Assembly: GCA_002786025.1 (NCBI GenBank)
Contig: NHNW01000011.1
Coordinates: 248,001 to 312,000 of the forward strand
Length of the DNA: 64,000 bases
DNA from: Zasmidium citrigriseum
Lineage: Eukaryota; Ascomycota; Dothideomycetes; Mycosphaerellales; Mycosphaerellaceae
Direction: 5' to 3'
Within the stretch, counting starts at the first letter, position 1, and each line of letters opens with the position of its first letter. Below the pieces are notes generated by a model, which did not search any database, was not told where the DNA came from, and was given only the letters and a program-made list of their open reading frames with translations. The position numbers and the translations under genes were made by a program. This document shows positions 1 to 13,320 of the stretch, in pieces.

Positions 1-2
1 AT

Positions 3-3000
3 AGCGGTAAAGGCAAGAAGAATATAAAAGCCGACATACGTTACGAGCTAGCTAAGTAAATAAATAACTTATACGAGCGAGAGCTAGAAATTAAGAAGCA
101 GGTCGCTTAGAAAGTTAAGCCGAGAGACCTTAGAGTAGTATACTCTATTTCCTAGAACCCGCCTAAGCTAAACTTACTAGGTATGCCTAAGCCGCTCTAT
201 AAGTTTAGTAAACTAGCCTTCGACCTAATAGTTATAGCCTAACGTAAGATCCGAGATCGATACGAGTAGATCTATAAGTACTACGAATACTACGTCGAGA
301 ATAAGCTTAAGGACGCTATGTACGTAAAAGGACAGCTAGATAAGATCGTCTACCGCACCCGTCGGACCTTAGATACTTAGACCCTCTACGAAATCTTTAA
401 GGATAGTACTAATGCGGACGAGGTAGCGCTAGCTACGGCTCTAAACAAGATCTATAAATTTAACGACTATCTAGTACATAAAGGTAAGGGCGCTATTAAC
501 GATAGCGCTAATAAGTACGGCGGTAAGGAAAGCTAGCTACCGCCTCTAATTAACGAATACTTCTACGATCCTACTAGGGAGTTATAGCCTCTAAAGAATT
601 AGTAGAACAAGCTAGATCGTCGTAGTACGTCGTTAGCCTATTACGGCGAAACCTCTATTATAGACGACGATCTTAGATTCGGTTCGGACGACACCTAGAT
701 AGCCTACCTTCTAAACGACACCGTTACGTCGATAGACGATATTACCCTTCTTCGAGGTGTAATAGCTACGAAAGTATAGGAGCGATAGCATTTGTTCTAT
801 ACTACTTAATTAGTTAAGAAGGTAACGGAGTTTTATATCCTCTACTATATCTTCGAATACTTACTTTCGGAGGGAATCTACGTCTTATAGAACGTTAGTA
901 GCGATTACATTCGCGAAATGTTTAATCTATTTACTAGCTCGGCTAAGTAGAATAAGGCCTAGAGGATACTCGCCGAGGCCTATAAGCACCCCGATATCGA
1001 ACTATTAATCGAAACCGTCTTTAGTAAGGCGGCTAATTATCCTTAGGAGGAGAGAGATCCTAGTTAGAAGGACGTCTTACTCGTGGATCGTAAGGCGTAG
1101 ACTAGTACGATGTTTTACTTAATCCTATACACCGCCTAGATTACCTTCTAGTAGAAGGTAGATAGTACAATTCTAACGAAATATAGTAATAGCTTCGCTT
1201 AGGTAATAATAAAGCTATAGAAGTATCCGTAGTCCTAGTAGCTACTAGTTATCGACGTACTCTATATACTCTACCCTAATATACTCGATATACTAGTACT
1301 AGACGGTATTCCTTAGGATTACATCTACGCTAAGAAGATCCGAGTCGCTAAACTAGCTCCGCTAGAGTAGCCTAGTACTCTACCGCTAGAGTTAGAAAAC
1401 GAAGCTAAGGAGGAGACCGCGAGCGCGTTAATAGCCGTGCCTCTACCTAAGCTAAAGGTCTAACCGCTAAAGAAGAAGGTATCTACGTCTAATATAACGA
1501 AGGCCGTAGCGAAGAGACCTCGAAAGACAAAAGCTTCCGTACTAGTACTAGACTTAGACGTCGAGCTTAAGTTCTAAGGCCTACCGAAGAAGAAGACTAA
1601 GGGTAAGTAGCGAGCAATCTTACTAGAACCTTCGGACGAAGATAAGGAGATGTTCGAAGACGAGGAAGAAGACGAGCTCTTACCCTTATCCGAAGTTATA
1701 GCTCGAAAGAAGGTAGCTAAAGACGAAGAAGTAGAGCTTAAGCGTACGCGCGAATAGTTAGTAGACTTTAAAGCCTACTAGGCCGCGATTAAGATCTTAG
1801 AGGGTATAATAGAATAGATGCCTATCTTTAAAGCTATTCTAGCTATATAGTTCGTATATACCGAGCATCGCCGCTAGCGCTAGATAGATAACATCCGTTA
1901 CCTACTAGAAGAGATATACGAGCTCGGCGTAAAGTAGAACCTAACCTTACATATAGGACTAGCGAAAGACGTATAAGCCTTAATTAAGGCACTAGAGGGT
2001 ACCTAACCTATAGTAAAGCAAGAGCTATTATACGACGTACGATTTATATTCGAAGCCGACGGCTAGTTTAATAGCAACTCCTAGAAGCTAACGGATTAGA
2101 TCTTAGAGGACAGCTATAAGCGCCTCCTCGATACCTAAGCTACCGAGCGCGTTAATATCCTACTAAAGGCTAAGATTCCTTAAATGTAGAAGATAAGGCT
2201 AATAGTCGAAGCAAATCGAGCTTAGCTAGAGAAGTCCTTACTAATACTTAACGGCGACACTAACGTAGCGCATTTTATAGCTAAGTTTAACGCTCGTAAG
2301 CTAAAATACAACATGCGTACGTACGTCGAAGACACGGATTAGGCCCGTAAGTTACGCGACGATACCGATATTAAGGATTGTATCTAGATGTAGCTAATGT
2401 ACGTATAGTACTACGACCTAGACTTATTATAGACTAGAGACGGCGACGACGATAGCGCGTCGATAGCCCCTAGTTACCTTACCTTAAGCTTACGGGTATC
2501 CGACTCCTACCGCTTTACCGACACTCGTAAAGCTAAGCGAGCTACCGAAATAAGAGCTAAATAGCTCGCTACGGTTACGGACGAGAAGATTACTACAACC
2601 TCGCTAGAACAAGCCGATATAATTCTCCGCCTCTATCTTCCTACCGTAGATTTCTACGTCTACTATTATAAGATAAGGGACGTTTAGTATCTATTAAAGG
2701 TACTCGATAAGTTCCTCGCTAAAGCTAGTTACTAGTAACGCTCTAACAACTAGTACGTTATAAAACTCTAGAGACAATACTATCTACAACTCGCCCTAAT
2801 CGAGTTAGAGAACTAGTAGATCGACGTAGCCTAGCTTTAGTAGCCGAGTACGTCGATAGTCCCCGCGGGCGAGAAGGACTAGATACTATAACCTCCGTAC
2901 GCTATTCGCGCTAGAGAGACCCTCTATAACCCTAAACTCCTTATCGAACGCATTAATAAGTAGTTTTTAGGACGATGGCTATAGAACTAGCTAAAGAAGA

Positions 3001-3431
3001 TAACTAAGCTAGATCGATACTATACTATTTACGTAATCGCCGACTACGCCTAGAATAAGACCCTATTATAGACGATAATGCTACGAGTACGAGAGATCCT
3101 TATAGATATAGTAAAGCTCGATCGTACGATATTACGAGGTAAGATAGTCGGCGAAGGAGGTATAAACTAATACCTAATAGCTTAGCTAGTAAAGAACTAG
3201 GACACGTTAAAAGCTTAGGTCTACCGCTAGTAGAAATCTATCCTCGCGACCGAAGCTCTAATACTAGACGATAGCGACATCGAGGACGAGGACGTTAATA
3301 CTAAGCCTACTAAGTAGTAGAAGTTATCTAGAGCCGACAATATGCTCCTAGCCGTAGGTAATAAGACGAAGGCGACTAAGGCGAGCGCGTCGATAGACCC
3401 GTAGGAGGATGCTAACCTTAGCGAGAATTAA
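3..3431 (+). pseudogene. RIP-mutated long ORF, unidentified product
   Basis: One reading frame (codons starting at positions divisible by 3) stays in register from the left edge to about 3,430, some 1,140 codons. I checked the register at ten ATG or GTA anchors between 183 and 3,342. The only in-frame stops are TAA and TAG, about 15 in the first 300 codons, as expected if Gln and Trp codons were mutated; I saw no TGA. The inferred protein has an acidic stretch near codons 545-560 (EDEEEDE, bases about 1,660-1,680) followed by a charged, helical-looking half with many Leu, Lys and Glu. The ORF continues beyond the window, so its N-terminus is unseen. I do not recognise the family; a transposon-encoded protein or a duplicated host gene are both possible. 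Confidence 0.55.
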
Positions 3432-3615
3432 GGCCGAGCTAAAGACGGATAGAGAGGTTATTTAGCTATACGGATATGTTCTTTAAGATTCTTATAGACT
3501 ACCGCTCGAGGGCGAGCGTCTTCTTTCGGAGGGGGGGATTTACTATAGGCGTATACCTACCTTATAGCTTCTAGTAGCCTATAAGATAGACACATATAAT
3601 TACATTACGAGTTTA

Positions 3616-4630
3616 TTACACCTTTAGTGCCTAGTACTTACTCTTTCGGGCGGGAATAGATTACTTAGGTATAGATAGATCTTCTCGAGCCGCTTAATCT
3701 TATACTATAACTTCCTTAAGCTTACTAATCTAAGTCTATAAATAGCTAGAAGCCTCTTTAATAAGTTTTATCTAAGGCGGTCGGCTAGTAAACTAGTAGC
3801 TAACTTAGACGTTAGGGAAGAATTTAAGGATAGCGTATAGTTAGTATCTAAGAGGGAGAAGATCCGCTAGTAACTTTACGTTAATGTCTATATAGTTAGT
3901 AGTAAGGATAAGCTCGAATAGTATCTCTTAGTCGACCTATATAAATTTCTAGTCCTAGTCTTCGATATCGTTTCTTTAGGGGATTAGTATCGTTATCTTA
4001 GGATAGGCGGGGTCGTTCTAGTAGTACTAGCCTTACTCGAAGACCTTATAGAGGGCGGCCCTAGAGACCTACGAGATCTAGTTAGAATTATATATAAAAC
4101 TAAGATATAGGCGAGGCGTTATAACTTACTTTTATAATAGGTATAGGCTCCTCGCTAAGGGTACTAAGCTCTTCGATTATATTCTTAATTAGTATAGAGC
4201 GTATAGCGACCGCGCGGCCTATAGGGGATATTAGTATATAAATATACGAGTTAGAAGAAGGTACGCTAATATACTAGTCTAAATCTCGATATTATTAGAG
4301 CTAACTAGCTTAATAGTAAGGAGCGAGTATATAGTATATATAGAGGTCTAGTTCGTCGATAATACTATCGATAGAGAGGTATTCTCGGTTATAGCTATAG
4401 AGAGGGTCGATCTAGTTAAAGGTATTTAGGCTACGAGAATTACTACTCGAGGCTACGCGGAAGAGGTAGGGAGGGGTAGTATAGAGAGCTTTACGTATAG
4501 CTAACTCTTTATTAGTCTCGCCAATAGGGGAAATAGGCTCGAAATCGGATTCTTCGTCTAATATATTATAGGGATCTAAGCTATTATCTATCTCGTAGGA
4601 TAAGTCTCTATCTATACTCTCGGATAGTAT
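3616..4630 (-). pseudogene. RIP-mutated SKP1-like gene, two exons
   Basis: On the minus strand exon 1 (4,630-4,130; 167 codons) and exon 2 (4,077-3,616; 154 codons) are joined by a 52-nt intron with GTAAGT donor and CTAAC-TAG acceptor, both undamaged. Read through RIP stops, the C-terminal part follows the SKP1 fold: RSxLIKNxxEEL, a P-I-P-like segment, a KVFEQG-type helix, a N-D-P turn, then WDxKFIxVDQEILFELIL and NYxDI. SKP1 proteins link F-box proteins to cullin in SCF ubiquitin ligases. An extra N-terminal half of about 110 residues begins near an LFR motif and is not part of SKP1; it may be a separate fungal domain. The start is inferred from an ATA that was probably ATG. The gene is dead as it stands: about 20 stops and no ATG. 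Confidence 0.65.
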
Positions 4631-5090
4631 AACGAATATTAGCGTATATATAGTAGTTTAGTTAGAGTATATACGGAGAAACGTAGCTATTATTTTATAA
4701 GAACGATAGTAATAATAATATAAAGTAGACGAGGGGGATAGAGTAGTAGAGGAGGAATTTATAGACGTAATTAGTTAGACGGCTAGACTTCTAGAGTAAT
4801 AACGCCTAGAAGAACGTAGAGTATTCGATAACTTCCTAGGGCTAAGATCGACCGAGTACTTCTATAACTAGACGGATAAGTCCGAGTATTTACTAGTAGT
4901 ATATAGAACGTAACGAGGGAGCGTAAATAGCGAGCGAGCTAGGTGTTAGCGCTAAGGATATATCTATATATAGCTAGTACTTCCGTCTATATACTCCTTC
5001 GCTAGCAATATTAGTTCGAATACGCCTCCTACCCTAGCGCGAACTATATTAACTAGTAAGAAGTAATAGAACGGCCGAGGTAATAGCCTC

Positions 5091-5966
5091 GATCTTAGTA
5101 AAACGCGTAGTAGTCGCGTTAAGAAACTAAAGACTACGGCAAAAGTAAGTAAGAGCGGCGTAAAGGCGGTAAGGCTAGTATAGTACCTCGAATAATACTT
5201 TAAGTTCTTCTACAGCTACTAACTAGGTAATAACCTAAGGGAATTAGCTTAGCTAGCTAGTAAGAACTTCTAGGTACTAAAAGATCTTACGAACCTAGGG
5301 AGTACTAGCGTAGTATAGCGCTTCGTAGAAAAGTACTACTAGTATTAGTAAGCGCGGTTTATCGCCGAGCGAGGATACGTACGTAAGCTATCGTCTAATA
5401 ATATATTCCCTATACTAATAGCCGCGGAGGTACTAGCTAAGGTCCTCGCCCTCTAGAAGACTACTAACCTTAAGAAAGTAACCTATAGCTTTTAATTTAG
5501 CGAGTAAGATAAGGAGCTATAGCGATATTAGTAGCTAGAGGTTCTATATATAGGAAACTTTTATAAGTTTATAGGTACTAGGGACTAGCGTATAAAGCTA
5601 GATAGTATAGGCGATAAGTATCTCGTTAAGGCTTATCCTAAAACCTACGAGTACGCCTATAGTATTAGCCTATCGAGGTTAGACGACCTACTTAAGCGAG
5701 AGTATTAGTCTACGTAGAGAGAAAATCGTCTTAGTAAGGCGCTAATAATAGTAAGGCGCTACCTTCGAAAGACCCGCCGTCCTACCTATCCTACTAAGAG
5801 TAAGCTTACGGAAGCTCGCTAGAAGATTAACGAGAAGGATAATAGCTAGGAGTACTTCTATTAGGGCTATAATAAGTTACTAGGGACTAGCGAAGATAGT
5901 AAGTAGCAGTCGCCTAGTTACTACTACTACTCTTTAGTTAACGGACTAATCGAGACATTTCTCTAA
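5091..5966 (+). pseudogene. RIP-mutated ORF, unidentified
   Basis: A plus-strand frame reads from about 5,091 to a TAA at 5,964-5,966 with only TAA/TAG stops and no frameshift. The deduced peptide is basic and rich in aromatic residues and contains FIAERG, AAEVLAKVLAL and SRLDDLLKREY; the C-terminal 60 residues are very Lys/Arg-rich. I do not recognise the family. It lies divergent to the SKP1-like remnant, with about 460 bases between them in which I see no feature. The true start is lost because ATG is mutated throughout the island. Confidence 0.35.
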
Positions 5967-8900
5967 TTATATATTAGTTAATAATACCTCGATCGATTAT
6001 AGTCTATTCGTATATTATAGAATCCGCGGCGTAGGGTCCTAAGACGTTTACGCTATAGAATAAGAGATAATACGCTTATAGACGATAATATAGGTCGTAA
6101 ATAAAAGTTTTCTTATTCTTTTAAGATTTCTTCTAACCTTTCTTAATAATACGCTACTTCTATTCTAGGTTTAGCGTATAAGAAGACGCTAACCTTACCT
6201 CTTCCCTTTATTCCTATTCTAGCTATAGAATTATACGAATACTTACTCGTTTCGAGACTAATAGAAGACTATTTCCTATATAGGTAAGAACTATAAGTAT
6301 AGGCGATATAATAGTAATAATCCTATAGTAAGTCTCCCTAAGTTACGTACGATAGTTAGAACGCTCGCTTAATATATACTAGTTCCGCCTTTCTACTCTT
6401 ATATAGTTCGCCTAGTACCCGCTTCTTAGGCTAGTAACCTCCCTAGAGGAGACTCGAAAAATAGTTTCTAACCTTACGACGCCTATCTAGCGTCTAGGAT
6501 AGTAGGTACTAATCGCTAGCGTTCGAGGGAAACTAACAAACCTAGTAAGCCCGCTTACCTAGGCTAAAAGTATCCCTATAATTAGAGCTTATAGGTTAAG
6601 AGGTAGCTATTATACAAGTAAATAAGGCTAACAAGTTTAGTATAAGATCTCCCCTCTATAGATACGTTCGAGCTAGGCCTTAAGGTCGCGCTAACCTAGC
6701 TCTACTACGTAGGTTATATATAAGGCGACTTTCCGTCTATTACCTAGCTTCTAGAGCTACCGATTAAACGCGAATAGAAGATCGCTATTAAGTATACTTT
6801 CTATATAGAAAACTAAGAGTACCTCTTAGTAGGCTTAGGTATAAGTTCTAACGAGGTTATAGCGTAGTAGGCCTCTAAGCCCGATAATAACGTCGTTATC
6901 GACGACTACGAGTATATAGATACGATTTCGTAGCTCTATAGCGATACCGAAAACTAGGGATTAGTTCTACCGACTATAATAAAGTAGTTACTAAGAAGAC
7001 TATATATACGGCGCTTACTAGAGGGCCTTAGCTACCGGCCGTATAACCTACTAAAGAGTTAGTAGCTATTCGACTTTATAAGGATCCGCTAGTCGAGGAT
7101 CTTACTAAGATATCTACCGTTATTAAGTCGTTTACTACTAAGCGGTAGTATTCGGGACACTACGATTACTAGAGAGTCTAAAAAGATAGAACGCGCTTTA
7201 CATTACTAGGTAATCGTTAATAGAGCGCTAATAGCTATCTTGTAAGTATCCTAAAAATTCTCTATAGCTAGGTTCTCTAAAACTCTTTCGAAGAAAGGGG
7301 TAAATATAGTCGTACTTACTCCTACTAAAGGACGATAGAAGTAAATCCTACTAGTTAATAAACCGCGATCGCATCTCTTACTCTTATTCTCTTATTTTAA
7401 GCTCTTTTAGAACCTAATTATAAATAATAATAGGAAAGGGATAGTAGTCTACTACCTACCCTAGAATTCTCTTCCTTCTTCTATAACGAGCAAATACTCT
7501 ATAAGCTATTTTAGCTCCGCTACTATATATTAGAGACCCTAGTTCGCTTGTAACGAGTATACTTAACCCTTTATAGGGCAGTAATCTTATAAATCCTACT
7601 TATAACGCTAGTAAAGATAATAGCGATAACGTCGTTAATAACTAGTTTAATCGAAATACTAGGGAGTAACTATAGCGTAAGGCTACGAACCCTCTCTCTT
7701 ATATTCCTCTCCTAAGTTATAATGCTAGTAGCCTACTATTATTCTACGAGCAACTTTAATAGAGATTTTAGTAAGTAAGGAATAAAGGCTTTATTAGGAA
7801 TTAGCTAAGTCGGATACCTAAGAATTAAAGTGTCGCTAAGCGAGGACGTAGTCTAAGGTAGATATTTATTATAGGAGAGAAAGCGAGGATCTCCCTATCC
7901 CTATTAGTATAGACACCTATAGTTAGGCTATAACTATAAAGCCTATTACTACCCCTACCTACGCCTATCCTACGTTCTCTACGTTAGTAGCGTAGTCTAT
8001 TTAATACTTCGTCGCCTCTACTAGGTATACTAACCGTACCTAATATTTCGAATAAGACTCCTAGATACCTAAACGATAACGGCCGCCTTAGAAGCCTACC
8101 TACGAGCTCTCTAGCGCCTATTATAGTCGTCCTAGACGTTAACGTCTAGGTTACTAGAACCCCTCCGTAATAACCTAGAGTTACTATAGTCGAATAGCTA
8201 GAGGACTTATAGATAGTAGTAGAGACTCTAGGCGTATAGTACTAGCTTACCTTATTAGTATACTAGGGCTATAGGTAAGATAGAGCGTAGAAGTTAGTAC
8301 GATATATCTATAGGGTTAATAAAAACGAGCTTATTCTTATTAAGGAGTTAATTTATAGGTTAAATTTAGGTAGGGGCTTTACGTAGTCTCTATTATTACG
8401 CTTTTATTTTATCTAGAGATCCCTAATATATCTTGTCCTAACGTTATATTATACTAAATATTCCCTCTCTCGTTTTAACGTTCTATTTTAAAATTTCGCT
8501 ATACCCTTTCCTAATCTCGCTCTTCCGTTTCGAAATATTCCTCTATCCGTTTCTACTCCCTACGTTAATATATAGATTAAAGTAAAAGTCGTATATTAGC
8601 TATACTAGAATAGTAATCCGAGGAACGGAATATATACCTACGAGTAGTTAGAGGTATACTAGTAGTCTAATATATAAATATTACGTACCCTAAGCCTCTT
8701 ATTCGGTATCTATTATAATAACGTCCTTACTATCGAATACGGGAGACCTACGCTAACCCTCGTTAATCGCCTTAGGTACTATCGTATCTAGGAAGGCCTC
8801 GGTCTAGTTAACGATGTCCTTAGTCGTACTAATAATAGCCTCTAGGCGGCCGAGCTACTTACGAAAGCGCGATTAGAAAGCGATACGGTACTAGTAACTT

Positions 8901-9469
8901 AATAGGATACTACTTAGCGTCTTAACTTACGTCTTAAGTCTCTTTTCGATACGATAGATACTCCGTAACGTAGCTAATAGCCTAATAATATTGTTCTACT
9001 TAGTTTAGCGGCTACTAGTACTAGTACTACCTTAGCTATAGGTAGTTAGTAGAATATAGCTCGAAAAGGGAGATAGGTTACTAGGGATAGAGCTTAGTAT
9101 AATAACTAAGGTATTATTATTAACGCTAGTTATAATAATATCGCCCTCGTTGTCGGTTAAGCGACCGTTTATATCGTATATAATAACGTTACTATCGCTA
9201 TTAGTCGAGTAGGTGTTAGTAGGGATCTATACTATTTTAACGTTAGTTACTTATTAATTATATTTTAAGGCGCGCGTCGATTAGCTATTAAGAGTAGCTA
9301 TTAAACTCGTAAATAAGAATAAAAAAAAGGTCTTATTACGAGTAGCGTATTTATAGAGTCTACGAAGCTATAGATAGACGTATGTCTTATATTTAGCCTA
9401 CGTCGACGCTAGGTACTATAGCTAAGAGACGTCTTTAAAGTAACCTATAGAGCGTAGAAGAGCTACGGT

Positions 9470-10160
9470 ATACCGCTAAATACGATATTAGAGAGTATTA
9501 AAGTATATATATCTCGAGCTAGGTACTACTAATTCCTAAAGTCCGTAAGGCGTTAGTAATATATAGTTAAGACTAGGTATCTAGTATTCCTATCGTATAT
9601 TATATTAAACGTAGTAGATATATATTAATACTTATAGTAATAGAGATAGTTAAGAGAATATTATTTAGTATCCTCGAGCGAGATTATAAAGCTTCGTCGT
9701 CGATTTACTTATAGAACTCGGGGTCTATTATCTTAATCTTCTTCTAGATAATAGTCTAGACCTAGCGCTTATCGGTTAAGCTATAAGGCTCGAGTTTTAA
9801 ATTAATCTCGGGAAACGCTAACTAGTCCTCGGGAGGGATATAGAGAGTATTAGGTACCGTTAATAAGACGGCCGCGGCGAGGAGTTTTACTTCTTCCTAG
9901 CTAAAGGCTTTATCGACGTAAGCTTCCGTATATTTTTACCTATAATCTTCCGCCGGTTCTTACTAGGGTTATACCGCTAAAGCTATAGGAGTTAGTTCTT
10001 TACTCGGTATAGGAGCTAGTATTTCTCTAGCGGGCTACTTACTAGTAGCTTTACTACGTAATCTCGAGGCTATAGGAGTTGTTTCTTTACTCGGTATAGA
10101 AGTTAGTAGGTCTCTAGCGGGTAGCTTACTAGCGCCTTAGCGTCGTTTCGTAGGTATAGC
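9470..10160 (-). pseudogene. RIP-mutated ORF with N-terminal repeats, unidentified
   Basis: A minus-strand frame is open apart from TAA/TAG. It begins with a Pro/Ser/Lys/Thr-rich stretch built from two copies of a 29-residue unit (PARx-L-x-IPSKE-TPIA), encoded by an 87-bp tandem duplication. A more globular segment follows, containing KYTEAYVDKAF, EEVKLLAAAVLL, FPEINLKLEPYSLTDKR and IDPEFYK. Register is kept for about 230 codons. No family was recognised. It is divergent to the JmjC-like frame that starts near 10,380. Confidence 0.35.
9988..10160. repeat. 87-bp tandem duplication inside RIP-mutated ORF
   Basis: The segment starting with GGAGTT at about 9,988 recurs at about 10,075, an offset of 87 bp (29 codons). 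The copies share TTTACTCGGTATAG and TCTCTAGCGGG and differ at scattered sites. The period is a multiple of three and lies in the Pro/Ser/Lys-rich part of the minus-strand remnant, so it is probably a coding repeat older than the RIP. Confidence 0.6.
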
Positions 10161-10380
10161 GCTCGAGTTAAGTATTAATCTATTAAGATATAAAGACTAC
10201 GAGTTAGAGAGGAAAAAGTAGGGCGTACGAGTAGAGAGATAGATAGGGGAAGTATTAACTATAATCCCTATAGTTTCTACTCGAGTACGCCGCGCTACTA
10301 CTACTAATACCTTACCTTACTCCCCCTACTAATCGTAACCTAAGCGTACTATATCGCGTTACTTTAGTAAAAAGCTTACC

Positions 10381-13320
10381 CTTCTTCTACCTATAGAACC
10401 TAGTAGCGAACTCTATAGCGTATCCCGATAACTATAACGACTTATAAGCGCCTATTCCCGAGTTTAGAAGCGATCGAGAGACTAAGATATCGAACGATAT
10501 CGCTAGAAATTTAACGGATATAAGTAGTATAGCGGTCGAGGCTATAGGAAGAGCTTAAGAATTAGAAAAGAGTAAAGTTAAGGCCGCCTAGCTATACTAT
10601 CGGTTAGGGTACGGACCTATTAACTATTATAGCTCCGTATACGCGGCTACTTCCGCGCCTCGACATAAAGTTTAAACGACTATAGATACGTCCTACTTAC
10701 GCGTATTAGTACGATAATAGCTATAGTACTAAGCGACGAAGCTCGTTCTATTATAAGTTAGCTCCGCGAAATTTGTTACTAACGTAGTCCTCTTACTACC
10801 TATATACTAATCCGCGACTACGTTCTTAAACGCGATAAGGAAGCTACCGCGCTAATCGATATTCTTAACGACGTACTCTAATACGAAAATCTAGCTTTAA
10901 CTACTTAGAGCGATTCTCGATAGGATAACTTCTTTATACGTTAAGCTAAGAGTAAATAGTAGAGATTAGACAATAGCTAAAAACGACGAATCCGCTAAGT
11001 CCGCTACCTTAGAATAATCTTAACCCTTTAGGGCGAGCTTATATATAATTATTACTATTAGTAGTAGTACGGAATTTATTTTATAGATAAACTAGTTAAG
11101 TATACTAAGAGATAGCTAGATTTTAAGGGCTAATTCGTCCTATTAGCTAACGCCCTCGTAGTCGCTCGCTAATCCTATTATATTATATCGAATAAGTAGG
11201 GGTTACGACTAAGAGAATATCGCTATTTGTTTACGGCGGATAACCTTAAGCTACTTAACGGCCTTACTAAGAGGGAAGAGCTTAAGGGAGCGCCGTATAG
11301 TACGAAACTATCTACTTTAAGACCGTTACCCGACTACGAGGCCTACGTATAGAGTAAAGAAGATAGGTTAGCTCTCCTTACGAATAGCTCGACGCTTATA
11401 GATATACGCCTACGCGACCTCTCTTATTTCCTCCTTAAAGTAGACTTATTTAGCCTTCTCGCGCTAGTACTAGTAGACGAAATCCGTAGATATCGACTTC
11501 CTATTAGCGAAAGAATATCTACGTAGACGCTAGCCGACTATAGCGCTAGACTAGAAACGAACTATAGCTAGCGAGATAACGACGGCTTATAGAGCGATAA
11601 GCTATAGACTATAACTAGTACTATAGACAATTCGACTATAGTAGAGGAATCTTCTATATATAAGTCTAGAATAGATCTTTAGCTAAGGAAATCTCGAGGA
11701 CTACCCCCTTAAACGCCTAGAGCGCTAAAATATAACTTATTAAGGAAGAGGAGAAAGAAGGAAAATACTTAGTAGAAGGGGCCTTCGTATACTTTAACTA
11801 TATCCTCTTTCCCCTCCTAAAGCCTAACGACTATCGAAGAGGCGCTTCTTAATAGGTACTATAAGCTTCTCTAAAAGTATACGGATTAGGTAGTAAAAGA
11901 AAAATATCTAATAGGACTATATAGAGTACGAGCTAAATAGTAGTCTCGTAATACTTAATAGGCGCGAATTTATATACCTCGAGACTATAAGACTTATTTA
12001 TACGGTAGCGCGGCTTCGGAGGACGATATAGATATTCTTTACTTCGCTCCTAATTAGTACCGAGCCGCCTTATAGGGTAGAAGGGTCGTCTCGAAGCCTA
12101 CTATAGTAAAGGGTGCGTTCTACGATTATTACGACTAAGATCCAATATAAGTATTCCTCTCCTATCTTAAGGACCGCTATAGTAATAAAAGTATCGACAT
12201 CTATAATATTTATAGTAATAAGGTAGTCTAACCTATCCTAGTAGAGTAGTATATTAGTAACTTTTAGACTCGCGAAGACACCCTAAACGCTATTAGCCTA
12301 CGTAGATTAATAGGTACATAAGTCCTAGAATTTACTAGAATACCTCGCTTTCGTTTAATAGAAACGTTACTCGTACGGAAGTAATCGGGTCCTAGTAAAC
12401 CTCTTCTCGAATTATATCGCGTAGCTAATATCGAGAGTTATATAAACTTTAATCTACTTAGGATAGCTAGATCGTTTTCGGGTACGTACGTTAATGCCCT
12501 CGTAGGGACGTAGGTTCGTAATCTCGCTAGCGTTAAATTCTAGATAATCGTTCTAGGAATAGGTAAGTCCGACTTATACGACCTTAACGAAGTCTAGGAT
12601 CCAAACGGTATAGAAAGACTAATCCTCCTCGAGAAAGACGACGTACTCCTAATACTACCTAGCTTCCTTATAGCCTATACTATATATACTCCTAAGGATA
12701 GCCTTATAGAAGAGGGAATACTCTAGGACGAATAGACGGTTATTCGTACTTTAGAGAGTCTATACTAGATTTCTCGTAACTAGAAAGCTACGAATAAAGC
12801 TATTCTATACGAATTGCCTTCGATTATTAATAAATTAGAAGCCTTTATTTCGAGCGACTTCTCCTAGTTTATAGGCGAAGATACCGAGTTCGTAGGTATA
12901 TTCTAATAGCTTATACGGAGTCTTCGTAGACTAGGTTATTAATACGGCCCTAGTAGGTACGAGACGAGTCGCTATCTATATCGCTAGGGTTAATAGTAGT
13001 ACCTAGAATAGTACTATAGTTATCCTCTAGCGCCTAGTATATTAGACGCTAAAGGCGAGTAGCGTAACTATTCTTATATAGTCGATCCGTACTCGTAGTA
13101 AAACGAAGAAGAGGATCGAAGTAATAAGGGGAAGAGAAGTATCGAGGTAGTATTAGGATAAAGTTTAAGTACTCTAGACTTCTTACTATAGGAAATTAGT
13201 AGTATACTATCCTTTAAGAACCTAGTCGCTAAACTATTATTAGAAAGTAAAACTAGACTCGAGCGAGTATATATTAGTCGGAAAAGTATATTATATACCT
13301 ACGAGAGGCCCGAGGCTAAA
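10381..13320 (+). pseudogene. RIP-mutated JmjC/cupin-like gene
   Basis: Frame 1 stays in register over every line from 10,381 to 13,320, about 980 codons, with only TAA/TAG stops. Near 12,481-12,715 the product resembles a JmjC-type Fe(II)/2-oxoglutarate oxygenase: GTYVNAL, then KF-stop-IIVLGIGKSDLYDLNEV, LLEKDDVLLILPSF and YTPKDSLIEEGIL. Reversing only RIP changes turns the metal triad region into H-x-D (TAC from CAC, AAT from GAT after T) and restores His in the A-Y-T segment (TAT from CAT). Proteins with this MPPG...DSL-x-GGM pattern are common in filamentous ascomycetes, and their function is mostly unknown. The N-terminal 650 codons were not recognised. The gene is not expressible as it stands. 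Confidence 0.5.
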
